Assembly: GCA_022360105.1 (NCBI GenBank)
Contig: JAKSDL010000174.1
Coordinates: forward strand, 15,315 to 79,314
Origin: Pseudomonadota bacterium
Lineage (GTDB): Bacteria; SAR324; XYD2-FULL-50-16; JAHJRI01
Reading direction: 5' to 3'
DNA length: 64,000 nucleotides
A program made the translations under genes and the position numbers. Below the pieces are notes generated by a model, which ran no database searches, had not been told where the DNA came from, and saw only the letters and a list, made by a program, of their open reading frames with translations. Shown here piece by piece: positions 8,825 through 17,894 of the stretch. Every line of letters begins with the position of its first letter. Positions within the stretch are counted from its first letter, which is position 1.

Positions 8825-9880
8825 TCAGACTGTTGCCAACAAAACCAGACTTAAATGGTCATGTTGGAATTGGTTGATGATTAAAACCTTATTTATCGAG
8901 TGCGGGAGCCTTCCCTCATGCATGACAAATTTTGGTACCTGCTGGTGCCTTAAAATTTGTGCCGCCAGCCAGGTTGCAAATGCCGTTGATGTTAGATATT
9001 CACCACATAAATGTTTGTAGACCGCAATCGATTTATTGTTAAAAAGTGACGTCTGCAAGCTAGTATATAACCCGTCAAGCCGATTGTCTCCATTTTTGCC
9101 TAAAAAACAGAGATCAATTTCATCAAGGGAGGTACTATTATTCTCTAGAAACTCCTTGGTATGGAATTCAGGTTCCTTTTTCCCGGAAGAAGAAAATATG
9201 GTTTTTACATCAATAATTTGAGCAACAGAATCTTCTGTTGCATTGGATTGCAGTTTGAAAAAACCGGCTCCTTCTCCGGCAATTGTTCCCTTGGAATTGC
9301 TTGTCAGCAGCCTTTGACTGTTCAAATCATTCTTTTTCCATACATTGAATCTCCTGGTAATGGCAAAAAGATTTGGGGTCATCTCATCAATGCCGCCTGC
9401 CAGGATAGTGTGGTGAGTGCCGTCTTTGAGCAACATGGCAGCATCCAGTAGGGCTGATTCGAATGAAAAAGGACCATGGACATAGGTCTGATTATACCCC
9501 ATGCATTTTAACAGCAGAGCGATTTGGGAACTGATGGTATTGTGAGTTGAATGTATAAAAGGAGCCGGATTTAAGAACTTCTCCTGGTTTTCTGTGATGG
9601 CTTGAAGAAACTTTTCGGTGTCCTGCATACACCCAAGACCGCTTCCTGTGATGATTGCATCCGGTTTATCTGTTTCTTTGTCGTTCAATGCCATCAAGGC
9701 TGCTGCAACACCCATTTTTACGGCTCTGCTCATCCGTCTGGAAGTGCGGGGGGACATGTATTCCTTGTAATCCGGTTCCACACAGGAAAGCTGAACACTA
9801 TTATGGTTTGTCAGCTCGAAAGGAAAGCTCCCGGAATGTGTGTTTTGCGGGGAAATTGCCCCAAGGCCATTGATATACAT
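8825..9880 (-). CDS. Ketosynthase-like chain-length factor (no active-site Cys)
   Basis: Protein of 351 aa, shorter than a canonical ketosynthase (about 410 aa), with thiolase-fold features such as GSGLGCMQDTEKF and AGGIDEMTP. Where a ketosynthase has its catalytic cysteine elbow, this protein reads HGPFSFESAL (residues 135-144), so the cysteine is absent. The usual C-terminal active-site histidine motifs are also not recognisable. It is therefore a non-catalytic partner (KS-beta or ApeC-like) expected to pair with the catalytic ketosynthase encoded 3 bp upstream and set chain length. Aryl polyene pathways are known to use such KS:CLF heterodimers. Confidence 0.85.
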   Translation of the reverse strand: MYINGLGAISPQNTHSGSFPFELTNHNSVQLSCVEPDYKEYMSPRTSRRMSRAVKMGVAAALMALNDKETDKPDAIITGSGLGCMQDTEKFLQAITENQEKFLNPAPFIHSTHNTISSQIALLLKCMGYNQTYVHGPFSFESALLDAAMLLKDGTHHTILAGGIDEMTPNLFAITRRFNVWKKNDLNSQRLLTSNSKGTIAGEGAGFFKLQSNATEDSVAQIIDVKTIFSSSGKKEPEFHTKEFLENNSTSLDEIDLCFLGKNGDNRLDGLYTSLQTSLFNNKSIAVYKHLCGEYLTSTAFATWLAAQILRHQQVPKFVMHEGRLPHSINKVLIINQFQHDHLSLVLLATV

Positions 9881-9883
9881 GTT

Positions 9884-11092
9884 TTAGTCAGTAGCGGAAA
9901 AAACCAGGGATGTGTCGTTGCCTCCAAATCCAAATGAATTGGACAACACATTTCTTATTGATTTATTTTTCTCAAATGTTTGTTGAGGTATAAAAGTTAA
10001 CTCCTCCATAGCCGTTTGCCATCTAAGATTCGGGTAAAGCAAGTTATCACGCAGGGCAAGACAGCAAAGAACCGCTTCGATGCCTCCTGCAGCTCCTAAC
10101 GTGTGTCCGGTAAAAGGTTTGGTAGAACTCACCGCTGGAGGAGATGTTGTAAACAGTCTTTCTATGGCAATACCTTCAGACAGATCATTGTTGCCTGTAC
10201 CTGTTCCGTGGGCATTTATATAATCGATATCATTTGGTTGTAAGCCGGCAAGTGCCAGTGCTTTGGTCATGGCTTGAAACGAGCCCTCACCATCAGGGGA
10301 GGAAGCTGTTTGATGATAGGCATCGCAGGTATTTGCATAACCGGCTACCTCACATATGGATTCAGCCTTTCTAGCATTGGCACTGTTCTGGCTTTCCAGA
10401 ACCAGGAATCCTGCTCCTTCACCCAGGTTCAACCCTGCCCGATTTTGGTCAAAGGGTCTACATCCCTCTCGATCCAGGATTTTTAAAGAACCGAAACCAT
10501 TTATAGTGAATCGTGTCAAGGCATCGCATCCCCCAACCAGGACTTTGTCCAGATGACCATGCTTGATCAGCCGGGCTCCCAAAGCCACGGCATTGGCAGA
10601 CGATGAACAGGCCGTACTGATAGTAGTGATAAAATCACCCGATCCTAATTGTTGAGCAATAAATTCCGTGCTATGCCCACACTCATGGCTTTTAGCCTCA
10701 CTAAGCCTTCCTTTTTTGCTGTTTTCCAGGTATTGGGGATAAAACCATTCACTTCTGTCCATTCCCCCGACGGAGTTGGCGGATATTAAACCGCATGTCG
10801 CCAGATCGTCAGTTGATAATCCGGCATACCGCACAGCTTCTTGTGCAGCGATCAGACCTAGTATTGACGTGCGGGATTTTTCGCTAGCCTCTCCTACACC
10901 GGAGATTTCCTTTAATTCATCGTTCGTGTGTCGGATCTCGCAGACAGGGATGGAACCTTTGTTATCAGTGGATATATGGTTAATCTCACCCAAACCGGTG
11001 ATTCCAGCTTCCATGGATCTTAAATTGTCTTCGATATTGTCACCGATGGCTGTTATCAAACCAATACCGGTCACGAAAACCCTGGTCGTCAT
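9884..11092 (-). CDS. Beta-ketoacyl-ACP synthase II-like, catalytic
   Basis: Protein of 402 aa, normal FabF length, with a complete condensation triad: Cys162 in ISTACSSSANA, His295 in NAHGTGT and His330 in FTGHTLGAAGG. The C-terminal NSFGFGGNDTSLVF is also typical. It condenses malonyl-ACP with the growing chain. Its ATG overlaps the stop of the upstream ACP gene by 4 bp (ATGA), and the chain-length-factor gene follows immediately, so ACP, ketosynthase and factor are likely co-translated. This makes it the best candidate for the elongating member of the KS:CLF pair. Confidence 0.92.
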   Translation of the reverse strand: MTTRVFVTGIGLITAIGDNIEDNLRSMEAGITGLGEINHISTDNKGSIPVCEIRHTNDELKEISGVGEASEKSRTSILGLIAAQEAVRYAGLSTDDLATCGLISANSVGGMDRSEWFYPQYLENSKKGRLSEAKSHECGHSTEFIAQQLGSGDFITTISTACSSSANAVALGARLIKHGHLDKVLVGGCDALTRFTINGFGSLKILDREGCRPFDQNRAGLNLGEGAGFLVLESQNSANARKAESICEVAGYANTCDAYHQTASSPDGEGSFQAMTKALALAGLQPNDIDYINAHGTGTGNNDLSEGIAIERLFTTSPPAVSSTKPFTGHTLGAAGGIEAVLCCLALRDNLLYPNLRWQTAMEELTFIPQQTFEKNKSIRNVLSNSFGFGGNDTSLVFSATD

Positions 11093-11343
11093 TTTTTGTT
11101 TTTTTCTATGTATTCCGCAATGGATTTAACCGAGAACAAAATATCTTTTCCCTGCTCCGGGTCTTCGATTTGAATCCCATATTCACGATCTAAAACTACC
11201 ACCAAAGAAAGAGCGTCTATGGAATCCAACCCCAAGCCTTCTCCGAACAATGGCTCGTCATCTTCTATTTCATCTGCTGTTAGGTCTTCCAGGGACAGCT
11301 CTTCGATAATTTGTTCTTTTAATTTGGCAATAAGTTCATCCAT
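11089..11343 (-). CDS. Acyl carrier protein 1
   Basis: Acidic 84-aa carrier protein with the phosphopantetheine attachment site GLGLDSIDALSLVV (Ser41). The DSI rather than DSL context is usual for type II polyketide carriers. It should carry the starter or growing polyene as a thioester. It overlaps the following ketosynthase by 4 bp and follows the divergent ketosynthase-like gene by 9 bp. The cluster encodes a second, distinct ACP at 16308-16550. Confidence 0.92.
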   Translation of the reverse strand: MDELIAKLKEQIIEELSLEDLTADEIEDDEPLFGEGLGLDSIDALSLVVVLDREYGIQIEDPEQGKDILFSVKSIAEYIEKNKK

Positions 11344-11352
11344 GTTTTTTCC

Positions 11353-12018
11353 TTATTTTTCGAGGTTTTTTTCAAAATACAGGTCTTCCATGGTCTCTGC
11401 TGAAAAAAGCCAGGTCTCCTTTGATTTCGCAGCCATTTTTCTGCGTTCAACCAGGAAGAGTATCGACTCATATTCATGTTTGAGACCAAGGTCCACCCAA
11501 CCAAGTATGACAGCACTTGTTGTTGAGTCATTCAGAAGGCTGGCTGCGTAGTTTTTTAAGTTCTCAAAATCCGGCAACTGGGAGACAAAAAAGATGCTTT
11601 CTCCTTTTATATCAAACTTAATTGCCACTTCCCCAATGAGCAGGTTGGGCAGGGTGTAAACAAAGATACCGGGGTTTGGATAATAATTATCTTTATCTGC
11701 TATGGTTTCCAGATAGTTATTGTCCGTTTCCAGTGATGATTGGGAGTTCGATGCCACTATAGCGATCTGATCACTCTCATAGGACGTTAAACACTTACCG
11801 GAATCAGTCAAAAAATCAGTTGTTAAGAATCCCAATTTACTCAATAGATCCATTTTATAAAACTTCGGGTATTCAGAGCCAAAGGTTTTATAAACAGATG
11901 ACAAAAATGCTGAGAAATTAGCACCTTCGCTTTCCTCAATAATTTTTTCTCCGTTGAGAATGATTCGTTTGTTCCTAATCAGACAATAACGACTGATGAG
12001 ATATTCAGAAGCTTCCAT
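11353..12018 (-). CDS. Ketosynthase-like accessory protein of polyene clusters
   Basis: Protein of 221 aa from the ATG at 12018; a start at 12051 would overlap the upstream ketosynthase by 47 bp instead of 14. It contains segments resembling the N-terminal half of a ketosynthase (IAIVASNSQSSLETDN, then YPNPGIFVYTLPNLLIGEVA and FFVSQ). It lacks any catalytic cysteine or histidine region, so it cannot be a condensing enzyme on its own. Comparable short ketosynthase-like proteins occur in flexirubin/aryl polyene-type clusters. It sits between a ketosynthase and an ACP. A structural or scaffolding role is inference. Confidence 0.65.
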   Translation of the reverse strand: MEASEYLISRYCLIRNKRIILNGEKIIEESEGANFSAFLSSVYKTFGSEYPKFYKMDLLSKLGFLTTDFLTDSGKCLTSYESDQIAIVASNSQSSLETDNNYLETIADKDNYYPNPGIFVYTLPNLLIGEVAIKFDIKGESIFFVSQLPDFENLKNYAASLLNDSTTSAVILGWVDLGLKHEYESILFLVERRKMAAKSKETWLFSAETMEDLYFEKNLEK

Positions 12019-13159
12019 GTTTTGACAATAATAATCCGGCGTTACAGCCACCGAAGCCGGAAGCCAGTTTTAGACAATGATGAAGGGAGGTGCCCTGTGT
12101 TTTTTTGATCACATTCAGTGCTTTGGCTGTACCTTTTGTGCGAAAACCTTTGGTCGCAACAAGCGTGTTTTCCCGCATGGACTGAAGGCAGGCTGCCGTC
12201 TCCAAAACACCCGCTGCCCCAAGGGTATGGCCAAAATAGCCTTTCAAGCTGTTTACCGGGATTTTATCCAGTTCCGAACGATGCAAGGCATGGGATTCCA
12301 TGTCGTCGTTATAGAGTGTGGCCGTGCCATGAGCGGAGATGGTGTCTACTTCTTGTTTATTTTGATTTGTTAGTTGCAGGGTTTTTTTAATTGCAAGGTG
12401 TAATCCCTCTCCGGTAGGGGAAGGACCGGAAATATGGTTAGCATCGTTTGCACTGGCGCCGCCTCGAACAACAATTTGCTCAGGATGCGATAAAGCGGGT
12501 TCGGACGTCAGTATGACGGTCCCGGCGCCTTCTCCCAATGAAAGTCCTTTCCTGTTTTTATCATAAGGTTTGCAAGGTTTTTCACTTAATGCCTTAAATG
12601 CCTGAAAGCCGGACACTACAAATTTCGTTGCGATATCAACTCCGACAACCACAACATTTCTGTAAAGTTTTTGTTCCAAATATTTTTGAGCAGTTAGCAG
12701 AGCAAGAACCCCTGAAATACAAGCGTTGGAAACAACCAACGGTGGATTGGGGTTGCAGAAAAAGCTGGTGATTAACTGCGCAGTATCCCACAATTTTACT
12801 CTTTCCGGAGCGAAAGGTGACTTTTCATTGCCGAGTAAATCGATGTTCCCTTTTGTGGTGGAAAGAATAATAAGCGTGTTTGGGTTGGCAAGGTCGATGT
12901 CAGTGTTGGCAAGGGCATAGCGAATGGAGGTGATGGCCAGCTTTTCCAAACGAGTAAATTCCTTGGCATTGGCAACATCGGAAAAGCATTCATCCAAGCG
13001 ATTTGTATTTACCAGGGAAATGCAACAGTCAATATCAAGCCAGTCTTCAGGTTTATGCTTTTTTATCCCGGATGTCCCCGCCTTCATTTTCTGCATATTC
13101 TCATAAGTTGAGAATCCCAGGGAAGTTATCATATTGTCACCAGCAATGTAAGTCGTCAT
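12005..13159 (-). CDS. Beta-ketoacyl-ACP synthase-like enzyme
   Basis: Protein of 384 aa with the ketosynthase fold and all three catalytic residues: Cys147 (VVSNACISG), His277 (ISAHGTATLYND) and His311 (YFGHTLGAAG). The elbow NACISG differs from the TACSSS of its neighbour, suggesting a different acyl preference such as initiation. It follows the thioesterase gene by 16 bp and overlaps the ketosynthase-like accessory gene by 14 bp. One of three catalytically complete ketosynthases in this cluster. Confidence 0.88.
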   Translation of the reverse strand: MTTYIAGDNMITSLGFSTYENMQKMKAGTSGIKKHKPEDWLDIDCCISLVNTNRLDECFSDVANAKEFTRLEKLAITSIRYALANTDIDLANPNTLIILSTTKGNIDLLGNEKSPFAPERVKLWDTAQLITSFFCNPNPPLVVSNACISGVLALLTAQKYLEQKLYRNVVVVGVDIATKFVVSGFQAFKALSEKPCKPYDKNRKGLSLGEGAGTVILTSEPALSHPEQIVVRGGASANDANHISGPSPTGEGLHLAIKKTLQLTNQNKQEVDTISAHGTATLYNDDMESHALHRSELDKIPVNSLKGYFGHTLGAAGVLETAACLQSMRENTLVATKGFRTKGTAKALNVIKKTQGTSLHHCLKLASGFGGCNAGLLLSKHGSF

Positions 13160-13175
13160 GAATTCCTTTTACTCC

Positions 13176-13592
13176 CTAAACAATTTTCCAGTGACGTTTC
13201 CATTGCTCAAACATCGGTGGAATAGCTAATTGCAGCTGTCTTTTTTTGTCAAGAAAGACTTGTGTGGTAGACCCTGTAGTCACCAGCTCTTCGGTTGCTG
13301 CATTGTATATTTCGTAATCAAACAGGATTTTTGCGGCAGGAGAATCTACGTATCGGGTGATAATCTTAATTGAATCACCATATTTGATATCTCTTTTATA
13401 ATTGAGATCCATTTTAACGATCGGGACTATAAACCCGGCATTGAAAAAATCCATGTAGTTGAAGTTAAACTCCTTGCCAAATGCTTCCCTGCCATCTTCC
13501 ATGTACTTGACGTAGTGACCGTGCCACACGATGCCCAAGGGATCAACTTCGCAAAACCTTATTTTTGAATGGGTGGTGCTTACCAGATCCAT
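13176..13592 (-). CDS. 4HBT-family acyl thioesterase (YbgC-like)
   Basis: Hot-dog-fold protein of 138 aa. The motif EVDPLGIVWHGHYVKYMEDGREAF holds the family Asp17 and His24 in the helix-start region used by 4-hydroxybenzoyl-CoA/YbgC thioesterases. It is expected to hydrolyse or transfer acyl groups from CoA or ACP. Aryl polyene clusters normally include one such thioesterase. Gaps to both neighbours are under 20 bp. Confidence 0.85.
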   Translation of the reverse strand: MDLVSTTHSKIRFCEVDPLGIVWHGHYVKYMEDGREAFGKEFNFNYMDFFNAGFIVPIVKMDLNYKRDIKYGDSIKIITRYVDSPAAKILFDYEIYNAATEELVTTGSTTQVFLDKKRQLQLAIPPMFEQWKRHWKIV

Positions 13593-13605
13593 GCAGTCAA
13601 ACCTG

Positions 13606-14043
13606 TTATTCTTGAATAAAAAGTTTCATGTCGCACTGAGCGGCGACTCTATTTCCGTTGGTTACAATTCCCTTGACCACTGATATATTCATGACCTTGT
13701 GCGTCAAGGTCACAGTCGTTTTTAAAGTATCACCGATTTTGGGAAGATGAAAAATGTTTAGCTTTTGAACAGCGCCAATAAATCCAAGCGGAATCGGTTC
13801 ATTTTTATCGATATATTGTTGTCCCGATCCTGCTGCCGAGGTCTGGGCAACGTTTTCTATCAACCCGGCTTCGCTCAATCGATCGTTTTCCAGAAGAATA
13901 TTATCCCCTTTTATGGTAAACGCGGTTTCGAATTCCTTTTCGTCAACCTTTAACAAAGAATCTATCATTATCATTGGCGGACGTTGAGGGATCAGTTCCA
14001 ACAAGGCGTCTCCCTTGGCAACTATTTGATCAGTAATTCCCAT
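13606..14043 (-). CDS. FabZ/ApeI-type 3-hydroxyacyl-ACP dehydratase
   Basis: Hot-dog dehydratase-like protein of 145 aa. The motif LIPQRPPMIMIDSLL (about residues 17-31) corresponds to the FabZ region that usually reads PHRxPFLLVD, with Gln replacing the canonical active-site His. The second motif GLIENVAQTSAAGSGQQY has the helix Glu seen in FabZ/FabA. It would dehydrate the 3-hydroxyacyl chain to build the polyene. The His-to-Gln change may mean a divergent or partnered dehydratase. No second obvious dehydratase is visible in the window. Its start overlaps the end of the B12-radical-SAM gene by 22 bp. Confidence 0.75.
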   Translation of the reverse strand: MGITDQIVAKGDALLELIPQRPPMIMIDSLLKVDEKEFETAFTIKGDNILLENDRLSEAGLIENVAQTSAAGSGQQYIDKNEPIPLGFIGAVQKLNIFHLPKIGDTLKTTVTLTHKVMNISVVKGIVTNGNRVAAQCDMKLFIQE

Positions 14044-15380
14044 AACGGACCTTTCAAACCTCTTTTTCGCATCATTTCCATTGGTTTCTGGAAATTCTCA
14101 TCAGGAAATATCCAACGATTTTGGGTTTCCCGGGCTCTTTTTTTAACGGATTCAAAATCTATATCTTCCACAAGGTAATATATCGGATCCAACAGCGAGT
14201 CCTCCCTTTTAATTTTACCTTCGGCGACAGCTTGTTCATAAACACCTGTGTGTGGGTAAATCCTCATGCCAAAATATGGGAAAAAGACTGTTTTATCAAT
14301 ACATTTGCTGTTTTGGATGGTCTCTGCAACCGTTTGCTCCGATTCCCCGGGACCACCGAGAATCAGGAAATGAGCAGTAAACAGGTCCAGTTTTTTGCAT
14401 AATCCTGCAGTTTCAAAGACATCTTCGACCAAAAAATTTTTATTATAGGCTTTCAGAGTTGAATTTGAAAGGGATTCAGTGCCGAATTCCAAGTGAGTTA
14501 AACCTGATTTTTTTAAAAGTGCCAGTAATTCAAAATCAAGATTATGGGGCGTGAAATAGGCTCCCCATTGAATATTTAACTCAGCGCGAACGATATGTTC
14601 CGCAAGTTCAATATTATAGGGGTTGTGAATATTAAATACCGAATCGGTAAAGAAAAAATAATCAATTCCCTTGTTTTTATTTAATTCTTTTAATGACCAT
14701 ACTACCTTTTCAGGATTGTGGGCTCTTATCTTTGCCCCATCGATTAGCGGGTAGGTGCAGTAAGCACAGCGATAAGGACATCCTCTTTTGGTTTGCAGGT
14801 TCAGCATACCGGCTGTTTCCCAGTAGTGATCAACCAGATGGTCATCAAAAATCAGTTCCGGGTCTTTACAATAAGTCTTACGTTGGTTAAAAACCACCTC
14901 TCCATCGTTCAAATATAAAAGGCCTTCTATATCAGCAACATTTCTATCTTCACGTAATGCATCAATAAGCTGGTATAAAGATTCTTCACCCTCGCCAAAA
15001 ACACCATAATCAGGACGAATCAAGTTAAAGATAGTCTCGGGAAAGATGGAAAAACCAGCTCCCCCTAAGACAGTCATTGCATCCGAGTGACTTTTGACTT
15101 CTTCAATGAGATCCCTGCATTCCTGAACAAAGTGGATATCGTTAAAATAATTGACGGTATCGATATTTCTAAGTGAGAATCCCACCAAGTCCGGCTTAAA
15201 TTCCAAAAGTAACTTCCGAAAAAAAGCAAGATCATCATTGTTGAAATCGAAAAGCTCTATTTCCAAACCAGTGGATCGTTTTTCCAAATACGATTTTAAA
15301 TAGGAAAGAGCCAGCGGGTATACTGGATATGGTTCTCTAAAGCGATTTGGCGAAACAAGTAAAATCTTAGTTAGGAGCAT
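14022..15380 (-). CDS. B12-binding-type radical SAM protein
   Basis: Protein of about 452 aa. I start it at the ATG at 15380 because a strong ribosome site GGGAG lies 7 bp upstream; the longer ATG at 15407 lacks one. Residues 1 to about 130 resemble a cobalamin-binding Rossmann domain (ILLVSPNRFREPYPVYPLAL, LVGFSLRNIDTVNYFND, VLGGAGFSIFPE). The radical-SAM cysteines lie in KRGCPYRCAYCTYP (201, 205, 208). No DxHxxG cobalamin motif is obvious, so B12 may not actually bind. Such enzymes methylate or rearrange unactivated carbons. In this cluster it might methylate the aryl head or polyene. It overlaps both neighbours slightly, so it is firmly part of the operon. Confidence 0.82.
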   Translation of the reverse strand: MLLTKILLVSPNRFREPYPVYPLALSYLKSYLEKRSTGLEIELFDFNNDDLAFFRKLLLEFKPDLVGFSLRNIDTVNYFNDIHFVQECRDLIEEVKSHSDAMTVLGGAGFSIFPETIFNLIRPDYGVFGEGEESLYQLIDALREDRNVADIEGLLYLNDGEVVFNQRKTYCKDPELIFDDHLVDHYWETAGMLNLQTKRGCPYRCAYCTYPLIDGAKIRAHNPEKVVWSLKELNKNKGIDYFFFTDSVFNIHNPYNIELAEHIVRAELNIQWGAYFTPHNLDFELLALLKKSGLTHLEFGTESLSNSTLKAYNKNFLVEDVFETAGLCKKLDLFTAHFLILGGPGESEQTVAETIQNSKCIDKTVFFPYFGMRIYPHTGVYEQAVAEGKIKREDSLLDPIYYLVEDIDFESVKKRARETQNRWIFPDENFQKPMEMMRKRGLKGPLWELLIK

Positions 15381-16281
15381 GTTTTTCTCCCTTTTGCCAA
15401 AAGTCATAGAAATTGAACCACTGGTGGGGATACTTTTTTACAAACTCTTCCAAAGTGTTGATATAAGAAACAGCTAAATCACCTATTTGTTGCTGTTTAT
15501 CTGCCTGTATATCTTTCTCAAATGGATAGTGAACCGGGGAAGCGAAACAACGATAATTGAAGCCCTTTTCTTTGGTCGTAAAGATGAAGGAAACCGGGAC
15601 TTTTAACTGCACGGCCATGGCGAAAGGACCGAGCGGAAATTCTGTCTCTTCTCCTAAAAAAGGCAGGCGAATTGTTTTGGTGCCTTGTAAAAACCGGTCG
15701 CCGTGTATTGCTATCAGTTCTTTTTTTTTCAATGATTTTGCTACCCGCAATATGTGCGTATAATCATCCTTAACCGGGATAATATCCAGTTTTTTACTAC
15801 TTGGAGATGCATCAATCACTTGTTTGATTTTTTTATGTTCGGCCTCCAGCATCAATATTTTCGGTTTGAATCCTAATTCCTCCATTAACTGACCAGACAG
15901 TTCCCATCCGCCAAAATGAGCACATATCAAGATCCCGCCTTTGCCCATCTCTGCAATTTGGTTCAAGTGTTGGTTACCTTCGGAAATGTGTCCAATTCTA
16001 TTACTAAAGCCATTAAACAAGGCAACTTTGTCCAATAATATTTGTCCAAAAGTGTAAAAATTGTTGTAGACGGCTATTAAAGCCGGGAATAAGCCAAGGC
16101 CAAGACGCGAACGATAGAAATAAAGCAGGGATTTGACGGAATTGTAGGAAAAAAGGAGGAAATAGGCAGCTACAAACCTAAGAAAAAAGTAAGCAAAGGA
16201 CAAGCCTAAATGTTTTAGGACCACTATAAAAAACAAATGCCCCAGGTATCCTCCTCTGCTTTTCCCTTTCCATGATGACAT
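15367..16281 (-). CDS. LpxL/HtrB-like lysophospholipid acyltransferase
   Basis: Membrane-associated acyltransferase of 304 aa with an N-terminal hydrophobic region (residues 15-45) and the catalytic motif AHFGGWELSG, where His122 and Glu127 form the HX4E dyad. IAIHGDRFLQGTKTIRLPFLG and FPLGPFAMAVQLKVPV are later family blocks. These enzymes transfer acyl chains from ACP to a lipid at the inner membrane. In aryl polyene clusters a relative attaches the polyene to its lipid anchor. It sits 26 bp downstream of ACP 2 and overlaps the B12-type radical-SAM gene by 14 bp. Confidence 0.88.
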   Translation of the reverse strand: MSSWKGKSRGGYLGHLFFIVVLKHLGLSFAYFFLRFVAAYFLLFSYNSVKSLLYFYRSRLGLGLFPALIAVYNNFYTFGQILLDKVALFNGFSNRIGHISEGNQHLNQIAEMGKGGILICAHFGGWELSGQLMEELGFKPKILMLEAEHKKIKQVIDASPSSKKLDIIPVKDDYTHILRVAKSLKKKELIAIHGDRFLQGTKTIRLPFLGEETEFPLGPFAMAVQLKVPVSFIFTTKEKGFNYRCFASPVHYPFEKDIQADKQQQIGDLAVSYINTLEEFVKKYPHQWFNFYDFWQKGEKHAPN

Positions 16282-16307
16282 AATTCATAAAACTAAAGGT
16301 TCACAAA

Positions 16308-16550
16308 CTATTTAGCTCTTTCAGCAACAAAATCATAGAAGTCCTGAAGAGTTTTTATCTCAGTCATTTCTTCCGGCACAACTTTGAAACCAAAATTCTT
16401 TTCAATAATAACAACCAAATCCACCAGATCCAGACTATCGATTTCCAGAGTCTCCATTAGGTTTTCATCCGGTTGAAGCTGGTCTTCTTCAATTTCAAAT
16501 TCTTCGATGAGTAAATTATTAATAGTTTCAATAATTTGATCTTTTTGCAT
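16308..16550 (-). CDS. Acyl carrier protein 2
   Basis: Acidic 80-aa carrier protein with the phosphopantetheine serine in METLEIDSLDLVDLVV (Ser39). A GGAG-type ribosome site lies just before its ATG. It follows the FabB-like ketosynthase by 26 bp and precedes the acyltransferase by 26 bp, so it is the likely acyl donor for that transferase. Its sequence differs clearly from ACP 1, consistent with separate starter and extender carriers as described for aryl polyene systems. Confidence 0.92.
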   Translation of the reverse strand: MQKDQIIETINNLLIEEFEIEEDQLQPDENLMETLEIDSLDLVDLVVIIEKNFGFKVVPEEMTEIKTLQDFYDFVAERAK

Positions 16551-16576
16551 AGGATCTCCGTTTCTACTTTTATAAA

Positions 16577-17800
16577 TTATTCCTGATACTTTTTTATAAT
16601 AATTGATGCATTGGTACCTCCAAAACCAAATGAATTGGATAAAAAGGTATCTATTTTTGTTTCTACGGTTTGGGCGGGAATGTTTAGTTGGGCTGCTTCT
16701 TCACAAGGTGATTCCAGATTAATGTTTGGAGCTATAAACGAATTGTGCATCATGATCATGGCATAAATGATCTCACTTGAGCCTGCCATCCAGCATTCGT
16801 GACCTGTCATCGATTTGGTCGACGTGACGTAGGGTTTATGGTCGCCAAACACCTGTTGGATAGATTTTGCTTCGTTCATGTCCCCCACGGGAGTGGAAGT
16901 CGCATGGGCGTTGATATAGTCGATTTCCTTGCTGTCAACTTTCGCATCTTTCAAACATAGTTCAAGGGCTCTTACCGGTCCTTCCACATTAGGAACAGAG
17001 ATATGATCTCCGTTGGAAGAAAATCCGTACCCGATCACTTCGCCCAAAATAGTTGCGTTTCTTTGTTTGGCTGATTCCAGGCTTTCCAGAATGACTGTTG
17101 CCCCCCCTCCGCTGGGAACAAGTCCGTCCCTGTTTTCATCAAAAGGTCTGGAAGCTTCTTCAGGCTGGTCCTCCCTGGTGGAAAAGGCACTGAGGCCATC
17201 AAAACTGGCCATGGAAAAAGCATTGATCTCTTGAGCACCGCCACAAATGACTTGATTTTGCAGACCGTGCCTGATCAGAAAATACCCCATGCCGATGGAG
17301 TGGGAGCCACTGGCACAGGCGCCACTAATGGTGAAGTTCACCCCCTTCAGTTTAAAAATCGTTGCCAGGTTCATGGTCACGGTTGAATTCATCGATTGAA
17401 AAATCGAAGCAGATCCCAGGAGAGTCGTATCCCTTTTCTCCTTGACCAGTTCAGCTGCTTCAATGACTGCCTTTGCTGAACTATCATTGCCATAAAGGAT
17501 GCCGACTTCATTATTTTCAAGAAACTCCATATCGATTCCGGCTTGTTCCAGGGCTTCTACCGTTGCCACATAGGCATATTCACCTTCTTCAGCCAGACCT
17601 ATTCTGTCCCTGCGTTTTAATTTACCCTTAAGTTCCGGTCGTTCAACCATTCCTGTCAGGGCAGAGCGGAACCCCATGTCTTTTCTGGGCGGGTCAAACA
17701 CTATACCTGACTTACCCTGGTAAAGAGATTCCTTGACTTCTTCTGTATTTTTTCCCAGGCAGGAGTAAATACCCATACCCGTGATGACCACCCTGTTCAT
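16577..17800 (-). CDS. FabB-like beta-ketoacyl-ACP synthase
   Basis: Full-length ketosynthase of 407 aa with Cys162 in ISGACASGSHS, His299 in INAHATSTPVGD and His334 in SMTGHECWMAGSSE. The ACASGSH elbow and GHEC motif place it nearer FabB/FabF-type single enzymes than the KS:CLF pair downstream. It ends with NSFGFGGTNASIII. It could start the chain or act alone in elongation. A GGAGTGATAAATG arrangement gives a good ribosome site. The ketoreductase gene lies 94 bp upstream. Confidence 0.92.
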   Translation of the reverse strand: MNRVVITGMGIYSCLGKNTEEVKESLYQGKSGIVFDPPRKDMGFRSALTGMVERPELKGKLKRRDRIGLAEEGEYAYVATVEALEQAGIDMEFLENNEVGILYGNDSSAKAVIEAAELVKEKRDTTLLGSASIFQSMNSTVTMNLATIFKLKGVNFTISGACASGSHSIGMGYFLIRHGLQNQVICGGAQEINAFSMASFDGLSAFSTREDQPEEASRPFDENRDGLVPSGGGATVILESLESAKQRNATILGEVIGYGFSSNGDHISVPNVEGPVRALELCLKDAKVDSKEIDYINAHATSTPVGDMNEAKSIQQVFGDHKPYVTSTKSMTGHECWMAGSSEIIYAMIMMHNSFIAPNINLESPCEEAAQLNIPAQTVETKIDTFLSNSFGFGGTNASIIIKKYQE

Positions 17801-17894
17801 TTATCACTCCGGCATATATGACTTAACTTTCCAAATGAAATCTAATCATACATCGTCATAGACGAAATCCATAATGGTTTTTGATTATTTGTGA

